DNA of 64,000 nt. Source: Trichuris trichiura. Its lineage: Eukaryota > Nematoda > Enoplea > Trichinellida > Trichuridae. The position numbers were made by a program, and so were the translations under genes. Below the pieces are notes generated by a model that was given only the letters and a program-made list of their open reading frames with translations, did not search any database and was not told where the DNA came from. The stretch is taken from positions 682,001-746,000 of the forward strand of contig JBAJFE010000018.1 in NCBI GenBank assembly GCA_037903355.1. Reading direction: 5' to 3'. This document shows, piece by piece, positions 25,494 to 40,400 of the stretch (its first letter is position 1; every line of letters starts with the position of its first letter).

Positions 25494-25499
25494 AATAAA
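25494..25499 (+). terminator. Poly(A) signal of the 25-kb gene
   Basis: AATAAA begins 17 nt after the TGA at 25475-25477. Such a short 3' UTR is common in compact nematode genes. Confidence 0.45.
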
Positions 25500-27889
25500 C
25501 ATCTAATGAGATCTCGGCTATTGCTTGTCAACATAGCGAGTGTGGAGAAATTCTCTATTTGATAAGGTATTAAAAGGAATCTTTCGAGAAAAGAGAATCT
25601 TTGAAGCCTTAAACTACTATTCATTCAAAGGCACTTTTTTTACTTGTATTGGCCATTCCACGAAAATTAATAACAGGTGAACAATAGAACGCAAGACTTC
25701 AAAGCGCTCCAGCGCTGCGCAAAGGTTTATTAGCAACATGTTAATGATTGCTATTTAATGCATGCCTATAAAATAAAATTATACAACGCTACAGAGTTGC
25801 ACTCAAATAACCGCGCGGCAACTTACGCGTTCGTTCATAATGAAGTGTCCAGCTTTATTTCTAAAAACGGATGCTATTATCCATTCTCAAACTAGTACAT
25901 TGAAACGCCTACAATACGTGATAGATAGTAGGCTATTATGTAGCCATTTCCGTAGGCTAAAGCGGCCTAAAATTAAATATTTAAATTTGACAATAAAAGC
26001 ATGCTTCGTACTGATATCTGAGAACCCAAACCTTCTACTTCCATTAGCACAATCTAATAAGCGATAGTACGAAGTATGGAACATAGGATACGTTGTTAGG
26101 GAGGATCTCCATGGCATGATTTGGTGCCTCAATCAAAACAGTGTTTACAAGTCTTGCGGGAAACACATACCTAGTGCACAGCATGTAATAGGATAGCACA
26201 ATAGGAACATTATAAACAAGCAGCGCCTCCAGTGAACACGATCTGCTTAAGTGAATGACCAATGATGAGCAGATTTCTACTGGAGAACGAAAGCAATCTA
26301 TGTCGTTGAAATCTTTCGACATATTTGTTATTGTCGGATTGGGAGAATACCGTTGCGAAAACCAATCTATCAGATAAATGTAAATTCAGCAATACTTGAG
26401 AAACTATAATAAAAGAAACATTGAATAGTCATTTTGGCATAGACATAAGTGGGTAAACATAAAGTAACATGCATCAGTGTAGGAAACTGGCCCGCACTTA
26501 CGCAACACTGCACTCACTATTAGTATCATCATTTATCATTCTTGAAGACGGACAGCGGTTCATGGAATGCGTTAAGACGTCTGCCAAAAAGTGGTGTCCT
26601 CAGCGGACGTACTCCGGATATTTTCCCATAACAAACGGACATACACTGTTGCGAAGCACTAAAATTAAGGGTCACTATGTGTCGACGTTATTAGTTATTC
26701 AATAAGATTTGCCTCGAAGGATTATTATAACTTATCATACTCAATGTTTATTATTCAGACCTTAATGCTTACAAGCAGCCCAGTCATGCGTCCGATGCTT
26801 TCGAAATAAGAGTGCAACCTCATGAGGACGTAAAGTAAAGGCAAAAATAATCTATCTGTCCACTTTATTTTTGCCCATCGTTGATGTCGTGTAGTACAAT
26901 GATAATAACAGTTAAAAGGACAAATGCTAAATTCGTCACTTGTCCACAAAACAGGCATTCATGGGAAGAGTCACTGCTGAACAAGCAGTCTTTTAGGGAA
27001 AAGCATCCCGCCAATTCCATCCTGCCAAAAAAAGTGCAGCGTATTAAGCAGGAACGGCTGTGTAAACATGTTTCAGGAAAAGTTGAAAGGCGGCTCGCGG
27101 TCCTTCTATTGCGCCTACTGGAAACGGACAGCTAGCAAAAGCGAGAAGGAATGCAGCTTGCATTAACGTATTGATGATTATTTTTAAACTTCGCTGACAG
27201 GATAGGAAACACAAAAAGGCAAATGTAAAATTGCTTCTTCGCTTCTTTGGCTCTTTTAAGCTTTTTACAAATTTATACGTTTATATAAGGAAATAAAAGA
27301 AACTTTAAAGAACTACAAAATGACCAATGGAAATATAATTTCGAGTGCAGCTGAAAACTCTACGAGACAAGTAAAATACTGGCAGCCCAAAGAATCAGTG
27401 GACACGGTTAGAAGCCAGAAAACGTTTAAAGTTACTAAACATCTTTTGCTACTGGGTTTACTATTGAGACACTTGACAGAAGCTGCTGTATTCAAGGGTT
27501 ACTGAACAACCGCATTCTTTTCCTTCATTTCAAATGAAAAAAATGATACTCTACGAGAGCTACATACTTCAAATGGATCAAGAAGAAGTTACTGTCAGTA
27601 AGAAGAACAAACTTTAGCAACTCTGAACTGCGCGCGAAGAGATACATACTGGTGATACTAATCCTGAAGAAAAAAAGCAAACTTTTCGGCATTGCCACGA
27701 CAAGACGTGAATTCGAGCGGGCTTTTTAAACAAGCAACGTATGTTGGCGCCACTGCGACTATCAGCCAAAGGAATACGTAGGAGCGCATAATCATTCAAA
27801 GCTTAAGTGGCGGCTTTTTAAGCAAAAGCACGGTTTTGTCAATCAATTTTCAGAGATTTAACGAAAGCAGCTTCGCTGAAGTTGCCTGA
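25500..27889. other. No gene recognised
   Basis: AT-rich sequence with only short open frames on both strands. No repeats, RNA genes or domains noticed. Confidence 0.3.
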
Positions 27890-28099
27890 TCAATGCTCGG
27901 CGTACCACTTCAGGGCAAGAGGACTGTGATGCCGCCTTACGAGCTCGCTGATCTCCTCTTCGAAATAGCAGGAACGAGATTCGTTTGCGATTTTTTTGGC
28001 CGGCGAAACAAGCAAGTCTTTCGTAGCACTCAACGACGCTCGAAAAAGAAATACGGGAAGCTCTGAAGATCTGATTGACCTTAAGTTGCCCGGTGCCAA
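27890..28099 (-). CDS. Candidate terminal exon, unknown gene
   Basis: A minus-strand open frame, ending at the stop at 27890-27892, shows coding-like codon use across SATKDLLVSPAKKI...YFEEEISELV and ends KWYAEH. AG acceptors in frame near 28075 would make it the last exon of a minus-strand gene lying to the right. There is no clear AATAAA downstream, a second frame overlaps it, and no family is recognised. Confidence 0.22.
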   Translation of the reverse strand: MAPGNLRSIRSSELPVFLFRASLSATKDLLVSPAKKIANESRSCYFEEEISELVRRHHSPLALKWYAEH

Positions 28100-30830
28100 T
28101 TATCGGCCCATTGAAGAGAGTTTGCAATTTAGAAGGCTTTGGAAGAATCTACTGGTTGCTTAAAAAATCAAAGCTCTCTCTCTGCTAAGGGTACGTACCC
28201 CTAAGAACAACCATACGAAGCATCAATGGAATGCTTGATTACCTAATGTTATCAAGCAAAGAGATCGAATGAACTGGCGTAGATGGACATATAAGGAAAG
28301 GGCACTTCAGGATTTCACGAAAACTCCTCGAACACTTGCACGCTTTACAGACAGCAGAGTACGAAAAAAATGTGACTAATGAAGGACAGGAAAACATCAG
28401 TAGCAATACAAGGCAGCGGAAAGATAGAAGCTTAAAGTGCGCATGAAAATTTCAGCGCGCTTGCGCTTACGAGTTTTCTTTTCCCTGTAGCCTAAAGTGA
28501 TCAATAAAAACGTTTCTCCTTACAGAAGATTGCGGATTGCCCGTTTTATTGAAATAAACCAAAAATAGCAACTCAATGCTTTCAGGACCTCCAGGTAAGC
28601 ACCGAGCAGGATAGGTACTTCAATAGCTCTCCGATGTCTCATTTTCGAATGAAACTGTTTTTTCGCAGAGGAACTGCTGCTTTTGCTAACGTCCAATCGT
28701 AGTTCAGCTCAATGGAGCTATAACGGCTTGTAAAATAGCAGTGTTACATTGGTTGAACGCGGAACACTTTAGGAAAACTACGCTGCACATAACAAATGAC
28801 ACTTGGGTAAGTTTTCGCTAAGACGTAACAGGAAGCTAGATTTCATTACGCTGGAAACTTGCTGATGACAGCTGCAACTTCCGTTCAAACCGAAGGCTGT
28901 CTGCTTGGCTCCACTCAAATCGTAACATTCGATTACGGACGGTTATGCTCAAAATGGCAATATTTTTCAGCTGATCGAAATAGATAGCAGGGATCTACTC
29001 TTGCAAGTAGTTGGACGAACGAATTCCCTCATTTCTTGTAAAGTTTTTGGTAAACATATGAAATGCTTATGAAACGGTTTACTGTTCCAACGATTTTGAA
29101 TAGCAAATAAGCTACAGGCCAAAAGCTTTGACACATCATCTTAACGCTATAATAAATTTTTAAAAGATTATTTCTCGCTAACCATCGCAAATACAATCAC
29201 TTTAAATCTAAAAATGTAACAACACCACCCCGAACAGCTGGTGAAATACTACCAACAGGACAGCCGATTCGCTTAAGGAAGGATATAAAAAGAATTGCTT
29301 GATAGTCAGCGGTAGCATTCGAGCGAGCTAGAACGGCAATATCCCGTTAGACGTACCGTAACTGGAATGCATCTGCTGGGTTATTAATAGAAAACAAACG
29401 TCAATGGTAGCATGCAAATTTACCTGATCAATAATGATTAAACATGCGCAGCAAGCGTAAACAATCAATAGAATGATAAGGCGGCTCCAAAAGGTGTGCT
29501 TTTCTTTTGACAAGAAAATAACACGAGCTTCCATGTTCTGCGCGCTCAACTGAATCAGTCGGAGACAGTTAACACTAACTGACATCTTAATTATGGTTGC
29601 AGGGATCTGCTTTGTTAAGCTAATGCACGTGATGGCAGTGAGGATATTCTTACTTACCCAATCAAAATTCCTCCACTAACGACATTTTAAAAACCAGGCA
29701 ACTTCGAGTATCAGTTCGTTCTCAAAAAACCTGTGCAAATGCACTCTTACTTAGCCTAACCTAATCTGATAAGAAGCAAATCAACAGCTGATGCACTGCT
29801 GAACAATGACTTAATTTGTTCTTGATTTAAGTGCCAAAAGTAAGGAACGCAATTCCATTTGCATTCCAATAAAAGCGGACGATTGGGAATCAACGATGGC
29901 ATTAACTCTTTACTCAAACAGTCACCTACGCGGCGTAAGTGGTGCCGTAAATTTAAGTTGCCGAGGGGAGCTTCAATAGTCGTTCTCCTTTTTCCATAGC
30001 AGTATTAACGCATATGCTTCAATTGAGTTACAGCGGAAAACAGGGAAAAAAACTGAAGGCACGAGGCTTAACGCTACATGGCTTATACGCGTGGGTAAAA
30101 CCCTAAGTCGGCTAAAAAAGAAAATTTAATAAGGAAGGCTTACTTGCTTCGCGTAAGCAAAAAACGTTACTTGACGGGGCACAACTTTTAAATAGATCCG
30201 TGAAATGCGAAGGGAAGTAGAAGCGGCAAAATCAGCGCCATTGCATTAATAACGCTTGTTAGAATGGCCAACTTGGACGCTAAATGTTTTTGCTGCGCTC
30301 AGTCCGGCAGCTTTTGCAGTACGAACGGGCAACGCGCAAATACTAACATTCTGGGAAAGACAACAGAAGCTTCGAAAACCGCCTTCTCTTATTCTGAAAC
30401 AACCTTACGGAATATCGCAAAACCTGAAGGACTAAACGAACGCTTCTCAGTGCTGCGTTGCATAACGGAATAGTAGTTGGGAAGAAATCGGAAACAATAC
30501 GGCGCTGTTCAGCAGTGTATTAATGCAAAAAAACATAATCAACTTTTGAGTTATGGAATTTTAATTTTCCTATTAGAGAATGCAGAACTCGAATGAACAG
30601 AAGTAAAACTGTAACGCATCATGGAGCTTAACCACTTCCTACTTTTTCGTTATTAATACGCTGATCGGAACAAGCAGTAATATCAATAATAATAAAAGTT
30701 TAAGCTTATGAAAAATGGCCGTGTTGCGAAGGCAGAAATCTGCTTTTGACAAATATTTATCTTTAGTGTAAATAATGGCGGCAGAATGCGTTGAAAGGTA
30801 TTACTTGTTATGAAATTCTCTTCTTTTCAG
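28100..30830. other. No gene recognised
   Basis: Mostly AT-rich. A 69-codon plus-strand frame at 30264-30473 starts with a Cys-rich stretch. It could be an upstream exon of the 30.8-kb gene, but no phase-compatible donor is evident. Confidence 0.25.
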
Positions 30831-31306
30831 ACTGCGAAACTATTTCGGTATCCCAAGAGGATCTCACTGGCAAAACCAACAACTCCGATAACGTAAATAC
30901 GCATATTACATTCTTTTATTGGTTATAATACCCATACGCTAAAGTTTTAAACGGCTCATCATTCCTTATTGGCACACTTGAGCCGAATCTCTCAAGAAGA
31001 GAATTTGCTTCAGATTACAACATTTGCCGAAATAGTGCAATGTCTTCCGCAATCATTGCCGCCGTAAGACTCTTACCAGCACCAATGACGAGCAGCTAGA
31101 AAATCGCTACTAGGACCACCAAGCAGCAGCAACAGCAGATTCTTCAGGCTAGTATAATTAAGCAAGAAACCATCTTGATCAGTGGCATGCAACTATTAGA
31201 GGGAAACGAGTGTAACGAGAATAAGATCAATATTATTCCAACGCCTCCACTGACAGCTAAGACAGCTGTCAGCTATCCATTACTGGCAGTGGAAGGTTCC
31301 ATTTAA
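30831..31306 (+). CDS. C-terminal exons of an unknown gene with a poly-Gln run
   Basis: Three exons fit together: 30831-30892 (after a perfect TTCTTTTCAG acceptor), 31014-31063 and 31114-31306. Introns of 121 and 50 nt separate them; the latter has the window's typical short length. The phases agree (0, then CC|G making Pro). The product's last 100 residues contain SQEDLTGK, TTFAEIVQCLPQSLPP, a KQQQQQ run and an IIKQETI...PTPPLTAKT tail before TAA. The Gln/Pro-rich character resembles a transcription-factor tail, but I recognise no family. Upstream exons were not found. Confidence 0.4.
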
Positions 31307-31474
31307 AGTTTAATTCTCAAATGACCGAAAGGACGGCCCTCCGATCATCTCTGAGGTGGAGAAGGCAATGGAACGCCCTTTCGACAAAGTTATTTTCCGT
31401 TACCTCTGACGTCCCATCGCCAGCAATTCATCTAAGCTGTAAAAACACTGCAAAAAAGAATCATTGCTTCATTC

Positions 31475-31480
31475 AATAAA
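31475..31480 (+). terminator. Candidate poly(A) signal
   Basis: AATAAA, 169 nt beyond the TAA of the 30.8-31.3 kb exons. Confidence 0.35.
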
Positions 31481-34400
31481 TCTTTCTTATACCTGTTCAG
31501 ACAGGATACTAAAGGGTATGTTAAGCTGCTCTTCGTCGTATCAAAAAAAAATGTTAGCAGAGATACTATCGTCACACTTATCCCTCCCCGTAAACAGTGA
31601 CGTCATTTCACAAGTTAAAACTGTAGATTTAAACGTGATTTAATCCAAAATGCATTCCGGAGTAAAGAAAAACTAAAATTATCAACAATCAATGTTGGAG
31701 CCATGTATTAGTAGTACGCGTAGTCCATTGCTGAACTAGTGAGAAACGAATGTCGTCGGGTAGACTGAGTTAAGGCTATAAAATTCTTCAGGCCTTAACC
31801 AACCTAAGAGGCCCTTCTCTGGTAAACAAAACTTAGCTGGTTAACCTAACTGTCAACCTCATTTTTTATAATTTCGTAACCACATTTTATTAGTTGATGA
31901 ATATACAGGCGCACATCGTTAAGGATAATCTTTAATAAAAGTTGAAAGGAATAAAAACTGTGCTCTATTGAACTTCTGCGGCATCAAACGTTATCACGAT
32001 CAACAGAGGCTCAATTTCCCTTGTAAAAGTATTTTATCAGAATATTTGAATTTATTTTGTTGACACGAAAGCTAATCATGGTCTTCATACGTGAGTATAG
32101 GGAAATAAATCATATCCATCACGGCCCATTTCTCTTGAGACTTGCTTTCATACCAAAGATAAGGCATAACATGAATAATGGCACCTTCGCTAACAGCCTA
32201 TCATTTACATCTATCAGCTCTTTGTCTCCCAGGGAAGAAACAATCCACAGTGTCAAGCAAGTTAGAACATTATACTGCGACTACGCTGGAAAAGACGACC
32301 GCACATTCCAACACTTCCAGCAAAGACAACGACGACATTTCATAAGCAGTGGTCGCGCTATGCACATGTACCGATTTTGCAAGTCTCGCTTAGGCACGGC
32401 GACCCTATTTGAACTGATGCGCAGGGCTTCAGCTCAATTTTCCGGGTCTTTAAGCAGCTAAGAAAAGCTAATCAAAGACGGTGAAAAAGTTACCTTAGCA
32501 ACGAAAAAATGCCCAAACCGAATTTGCCAGTAAACTTAGCTAGAGAATTTCATTATCGCGGAGCCATTTTTAAATAAATCAAACGGACAAAAGGCTTACA
32601 AAGAAAGCGAAAAGAAAATAATCAAATGCCGACTAACCTACGTCATCAAGTGCTAATATAACGATGCAATCACGATTAGAGAACCACTCTCCTTACATTA
32701 TTTGGGGGTGAACGCAGCTCGCTGATTCTTTTCACAGTGCGAATCAAAAACAGTTATTGTCAGCTGATGGCACGGCGGCTAAGCATTGAAAATTTCATTT
32801 CAAAAGTACGAAGTGTCCGCTAGGGCATTTGGAGTCAAAAAAAAATAAAGCCATACATTTCAATGCGATGTCCCAAGATCGCATATCAAGCAAAGGCAAT
32901 ATTTAAATAGGTTTCGCAGAAACACCTACGCGAAGGACAATCGATCACCCCTGAACCACTTCGTCAAAAGATAATTCCGGGCATTTCAGTAACCTAACTA
33001 AGGGAATAATGATTGATCCGTCGGCTGGTTTGACACATCCTATTCAGCTTATGAAGTATCAATAAGTTATTTTTCAAACTACGACTGGTGCATACAAGAA
33101 AATGACATGCAGCATGGCAACAAAATAAAGAAAACTACAGCATCAGATAATAAACCTACCAGTCGAATAACAAAAGTAGAACGTGTCCATAAGATAAATG
33201 AGCAAGCAATACTTTTCTTTACCAAAACAAGAGACGCTTGAAACGAAAGCAGCTGAAAATGAATTGGTACTTCTTGTCCATTCAAGTACGCTCGTTGGAA
33301 TTGTTTAGTCGGAAAAGTTGATGGCTCCACTAATCAATGCAAGAAACGTGATCTTAAGTGAAGCTCCCACCTTAAGTGTCTACAATAACAATGGATGATG
33401 CAACAAGTTCCCAACTGTTAGTCTATTATGGGACATTGTTGCCCATTAATAACGACTCGGGATTATGCGAGAAAAACTTTTAAAAAATCATAAGGATGAT
33501 TCAGCACAGTTTGCGCGTTGATAATTTCTTTTGGCTAAAAGTCTAACCAAAGAGCTGAACAACTTTTGGAAATGTTTTGAAAACATATGGTCAAACGATT
33601 CCCACAAATAACGAATCTGCCGTTTTCCATTTAAGCCGGAATTGTTGCACGTAAATAAAAAAAAATTCGCTGACAGGCGCACTTCATCGGAAGCATTAGT
33701 GCCACAGAATTACCAAAGTATTGTCGGATGACAGTTTCAAACAAGAATTTACGTGGCATATTGAACATAAGGTTCATTTTTGAGAAAGCCTGATACTGTT
33801 ACAGTCGTTCAAAATGCCTGCACAAAAAGTAGAACTAATGACAGTGATGAACACGTAGATGCGTCGGATTCATTTCTTAATCAGACCAATTGTCTGTTGT
33901 TCCTCCAGAGAGAACGCTCGATCAATTCCAGCTTTTGGCAAGCGATTCGAGCAAAGTACTAAAGAGACCTTCTTCAAGAAGCAATGTTTGAGTAGAATTA
34001 TTTACTGACTTGTTTTGACTTTAACTGATTATAAAGACCTGTTGAGATCCGGTAGTGTAATTACGATGAGCCATTGATCAAAATGTCAACGCCTTATCAG
34101 TTAGTTATTAAACTCTAAGTGACTACGGAGAATCAAAAGAAAACTTTCACTGCAACCTGTTTACTTAGCTTTGAGTCCCTAAACAGTGGAGAAGCAACTC
34201 GATTGCAGTGGTCAACTCGAAAACTTGTCATACACAGTCTCTAAGACTGTGATACCTGTATTACAAAGCGGCGAAAACTGACTTCTACCTAAACGACTTT
34301 CAGCAGTAACGCAGCATTGAAAAATACTCATTAGCACTACATAGGTCAAGAGAGAACTGATTGGCTAAGTCAACAAATCACAAGGGGCCGCTAGACCTCG

Positions 34401-37400
34401 GATGTTTGACCATGGCCAATGCAGCGCTCCAGTCAGAACCAAAGGGCCAACGAATCCCGAAATAAAAAATATGCGTAATCGAATAACCCTCAGAGCTCTG
34501 TAAACAACTCTGTGAAATTTACGTTAGAACTTCGGTGGCCAAATGGCTCTTGAGAAGGCAAGAAGCGCTAGCGTGACAAAGGCGAAGAAACAATACAATA
34601 AATTAAGAAATTAAGAATTATTTACCGCAAGTCGACTAAACCAACTTGTGCGCCAAAACTGGCGATAACTCATGAACACAGTGTACGTCAAATGCTCGCG
34701 TGTTTCACCTTGAGCCTTGATGGATGCTTGATTGCTTCCCGTGGCTGCCATATATATTGCAATAAATGCTTAACGAATTAATTAATATGTAAAAGGATAA
34801 TTTATTTCCTTTCTTACTCCCGATCCATTAACACTTCCAAAACGGCTTTACAGGCTTTGCTTGCTGTCAGCCTTACTGCCCACCAGCGGCGGAGCGTAAA
34901 CAAGTAATCAATTTACCACTCGCCAAATTCGTCGATGAGAACAGATTTACTGATGGACTTTCATGATAATAATTGAATGGTAAAATCACGCTCAGTGTTT
35001 TATCAAAGCCAGAAAAAAACAATTTTGCGGGCACCGATAATGAGAAAAAGAAAATGAATTTATCCTCACCCTAAAATGGCAAGAAATGATCTCATGCTAA
35101 GCAGTTCTGAGGATCAGAAAGTTAGACAAAACAGCCGACCGATTATTACTTACATATATCCGACTACTCGCACGTATTTTATTACTGAGGTTATTCAACT
35201 TTAAAGGACTCCCTTTTATTTAATTAAACAGTAATTGGATAATCGATTGCTATTCAAATAAGCATCGCTGCGGGACTTGTTATATTAGCACCTTGAATTC
35301 ATTATCTGCAACGGTGGTCATTCTCACCCTGACGGCAGAACCAATCCGCTCCGAAAGCTCAATGGATTTTGTTATTACTGCCAACATAATCGCTAATGAA
35401 AAGCGCTTGGTTTTCACTGATATAAATTCGGAAAAGAGTTAGCACCGCCACTATCAATCAGAAATTTTTTCACAAGAAAAATTCCCTTTCTTCGTTCAAA
35501 ACTACCGAAACGGCTGGTTGCATACCTACTCTGTTTATCGTATGAACAGCGGAGATGAGTAAATACACTGTTCGTTTAACGTTTTATCTGTTGCTGAAAT
35601 TGTCGTGCAAAAAGGTTGGCTGGTCAGCAAGGAAATGAAAACGAAAGAACGTCTTAAGAAATATGAGCACTCGAGCAGGTCGTTTCACGCTTAAAGAAAC
35701 GATCGAGAATACTGAAGTAACATTTGCGAAAACGAACCAATATCTCGTCTACTTTTGCCAGGAGGGCAGCAGTGTTCCAACAATGCTGATACTCGTACAA
35801 CAATAAACTCATTCATAGTTAATACAGTAAAACGAATACTATTGACTGGCCGTCCTAAAGGCAAGCTGGATACGCTGTTGAAATAGCCTACAATTACAGC
35901 TGCTGCTTGGGAATACCGTAGCTTTGAAACTTGATACAGCGTCTTAGTTCTATAGCAAAAGGATGTACAACAAAGGTTCATCATTGTAACAACAAAAGTT
36001 CCTAAAATTGGAAGTTTATCCTGCCACTGACGTGCGTTTTGTAAGGTTGGAAACACGAGATTTTATTACGAGGGACAAAGAACTATTAATAGAAGTGACA
36101 AAAGAGTGTACAAAATGTTTAACAGCAGCTGCATATCACGCATTTCAGCTCAAAAGTACAAACCTAAAATTTCAACGCGTAGCATTCTATCCTTATACAT
36201 CGGAATTCCGAACGAGTGGAATCCTATCGCATCAGTCATGACTCAGGCCCATTCGACATCTCGGCCTTTTAAGGTTCTAGTTCTATTTAGGATTTCGAGT
36301 TCCCAGAATTTTCACTTTCAAGATTGCGCCTTAAACCGTTTGAAATAGGTTTCCAAAATCATCAAAAGCTACCTCTTAAAAAATGTTCTTCGCTACTCCG
36401 TCTTAAATCACACATTCGGAATTTTGATACACTTTGCAGATCATGGTGTTCTGATCAATATCGCTTTTACGCTGACTCGAAAGGAAAAAGACTAGTACTG
36501 ACTCTGTAAAATTCTGGAAAGAAAATGGAACGTACAAAACGCAACGGGAATGCCTACCTCCACCGACGGCCCGTGATCAATGCAAGGATAACCATGGTGA
36601 ACTTTTAAATAAAAGGCTTCAATTGCAGCCGTTTAGTCATGCATAAAATATTTACAAAATTGATATTTTTGTTGAAACAATAATCCCTCCATTAATAAAT
36701 GAATATGGATCATTTCACAACGTGCTTGAGTCGCAGGTATTCGTCACCTACATAAAAAGATTAATCGCTATTGGCTATACGCAATGTCTTTAGCTTAAGG
36801 GCAAATGCCAAACCAACAGAGAGGGCTGCCGTCATTAAAAGCAAGCCAATGTTCAAAGGTGTAAATCCGCATTTTTGAACACTGAAAACGAGATACACTA
36901 TCCTTAAAAACGCTGATCACTGTAACTACTCGTAGTCACTGTTTTCATCGCTACTGAAAACTGAATATCTATACTCTCAGAATCGGTCGCGCGCCCTTTC
37001 CAGCGTCACTGCATAAAACAGACAAATAGCGGGGTTACGTTTTTAAATTAATAATTTATTCCGAGGGTGGAGGCAGACGCAGAGTTCCGAAAGCTGTCAG
37101 TTTCAGTAATGGAAAATAATGATACATATATCTATTTGAAGAAATGTACAAATGTCACTGTTGGATTTTGGCGGACGAAGAAACGCTATCCATGCGCCGC
37201 CGTCTGCCTCACAGCGTTATGCTGACTGGCTGAAAGTTGAGACGGGGTTTTTAAGTCGGAAAGTTTAAATAAGAAACCAGCTGCTAAAAGTTACGGCTAT
37301 AAATTAATGATTGATGAAAGCAGAAGAAGAATTCATAAGGCAACTTAAGAAATTCAGTTTAAAGAACAATAGCGAAGATAGAGCGGGATAGATGTGCAAC

Positions 37401-40400
37401 TAGATGCAAATAAATAAACAAATATATACCGGACGAAAAGGAAGTTACGGAGAAAGAGAAAGAAAGAAAATATGGAGATAAAAAAAATTTATCTTACAGT
37501 GTAATGTCAGCTTTGAACATCAGTGTCTTTATATGGTTACACAATTTGGTAAGCACTTAATACTATTCGCCACAAACAGCCATCCTAAACAAAGTATCAT
37601 TTGTTTTTTGAAAACGAAGTGTTACGTATTTTCAGGATGCATGCTTAAGCCATCGAAACAGCTACGCTCTCCTTTAATACCTGTTTTAAAATCAAGACTT
37701 AGAACATATAGACGAAAGCTCATATTCCCAACAAAGCTCCTTTCGATATACCCTTTGTTTAAAAAAGGCGACTTCTAGTGAACTGCGCAATAGGCAATTG
37801 TTCGTTGCATCAATGCATTGGAAGAGCCACGCATTCTGATAAAACATTGCCCGTTCATCTGAACATCATCTCATCCTTTTTGTAATTCGTTAAATATTTG
37901 AAAAAAACAGCTTTACGCTTTGCGAGAATTAAGTCACTAATTTTATAACGTAAAAAAGATCCTCTTACCTGATATTCGGCTGGAAATACGTATGCTTAAA
38001 GAAATGCCTCTTCGAGTCTTTTGAAAAGTTCGCATCGCTCTGTAACGTAAACTAGCATTATTTGTAAAAAAAGGTTAGTTAAACCGTCTGCCTACCGACA
38101 ATTAAAGCAACTATGGGAAGAAATGTGTATAGTCCTGAGGATTTGCTTCTTCTTGCCGTTTCAGCCAACCGACAAGCAAGAATGAACGGTGCTAATCATA
38201 AGAAAAACATAGTAAATTAACGCAACCTGTTCAATCAATCATTCATTTCAAAGTGCACTTTACCATTTTGTAAAAACATCTTGCGCTTCCCCTTCGTGAG
38301 TCTGCTTTGTATTTCCGTAGACTAAGCGAGCTCACACACGCTAGCATGTTGTAATGATAGGTTCTCATAAGAAGATATTGTCAGCGCATCTCCCCAATCA
38401 ATGAGCAACTATTCAACCGAATACTTTGATTCCATGCCGTCGGGATGTCTTCGGCAGCGGACGGATTCATCAGTCTAAACTATTGAAAGTTGCCGCCGAA
38501 CACCAAACCGTTTGAATTCTTTTCTAATGTGTTACAGCAGCTGCTACACATCGATCAAAAGGTTTCAAACAATTTCGAAAAAGTATTTTCATTCAGCCAT
38601 CGCTTGCGTACGTCATTCCTTAAACCAGGGCTTAGTTTGAGCCAGCTCAATTAACTACGATGACAAGTTCGCTGGGTGCAAAAAATAGCTTTTCCCAATT
38701 CTGGTTGATCGAACGAAAAGGAAAATACTTAGCAACACTTCGCGATCAATTCGTTGCTAAGGATATTCCTGTGAACATTAAAACTGAAGCGCTGTAGTAA
38801 TCAGCTTTATTACTGGGTCGGAATCTTCTAAGATTCACTTCATATTGGTTATGAATGAACCCTGTTGTCATGGTGGTTACCTTCAAACTATACTGACACA
38901 GTTGACGCGCAAGTTTCATATGGATATTTTTAAACCGGTTTATCGATCAATGTAGTGTGGACACACTTCGTATTTATAGAAATGAAGCAAAACGTGCATA
39001 GAATAAAAACAACACCAGCTGGTCTTAAGTGTAAGCTATCGTATTGCAACAAGCAGCAAGGAGAAATACCTTGTACAGCCAACGATAGCTAGACCGCGTA
39101 AAGTTCAAACAACAAATAAAACAAAAGATCAGATCACAACATTGCAGCTAGTCTGCTCTTAAAAATTACATTATGCAAGAAAGAATGAAGTTGAGTGAAA
39201 ATTATCCAGACTCGGCATGTCACGCTTGGTTGTAGGCATGCGACTGTTAAGGCGCTGAACAAAAGTCGGTCCTAAAAAGTTTACTTCGCTTGAGTTGTGA
39301 AAAGCTATTAATAACGGATGAATTTGTGTATCAGGATAGCAAGTTCAAATAAGCGCAATGTGAAACTTGCTGTCACATCGCGTGACACCATCAAACATTA
39401 TACTATTATTTTTTCCAAAGAGCCTCTCATCCATAAATGTAAATATCGAAACAAGTTGATTCCAAGATCAATAAACCAATGCTAATAGTGTCACTAAGTT
39501 TATTTATTAATGCAACTGCTGTTTACCTCAGTGATTAGGCATTTGTTTTCTTTGTAAAAACTGCAATCTCCCCGTTTTAATGGAAAACCAAGAAGAAATA
39601 GAATTTTAGAGCTTTCGAGATCCATGCGTCCCACTGTCGGCATATGAGGTAGAGGCCGGTTAGTCCATTTTACCAATCGGTCTTTAGCTCTATCCCGCAG
39701 ACTGTCACAGCTCTGAATTTCTACTTCGTCTTGGTTTTTTCCTTAACAAAGAAAAACCTTAAACTTTTACGATGAGACTCTACATGCCTGTTATAAATTA
39801 TGCAGCGTTGGTTAGACATTTATTATTTGGTAAAGTATATTGTTTATTTGCAAGGAAAAAGATATTCCGCAAGAGAATGAAGCAACGTTGGCCAGTTGCG
39901 CAGCTATTTTCGACATTGAAAATTTTAAAGTTAACTGAAGCCAAATATCCGCAAGCTTGAATAATATTTTATCCAGAAATGAATATACCTAAAATGAGGA
40001 AAACAAACTGCTAAGACAAGAACAGCGACAACTGGAGCACAAAGTGTAAAAATTTCCACAATGTCGCAGCTAACATCATTAATCACCATAGAAAAATAGG
40101 CACGCTTGACAAAAGATTTCACTTGTGACAAAGTGAATAACCTAAATTCTCTTCGCTCAACCAATGCATCCCGGCAAAGGAAAAATATCAGTGTTTTTAA
40201 GCAAGAATACATAAACCAAACGTTTAAAGGAACTCAACTCATTATAGGTTTTTTACCGATGAAAAAAAAGAGAAATTCAAAATTCTGCCAAGCAATAAGG
40301 GCAACGCTAAACCAAAGATTCAGTATCAAAATACAATCAATTCGCTAGTCGTTATCAACTGTAGGCTAAAAGGGGGAATCCTTCTATTAATATCAATAAA

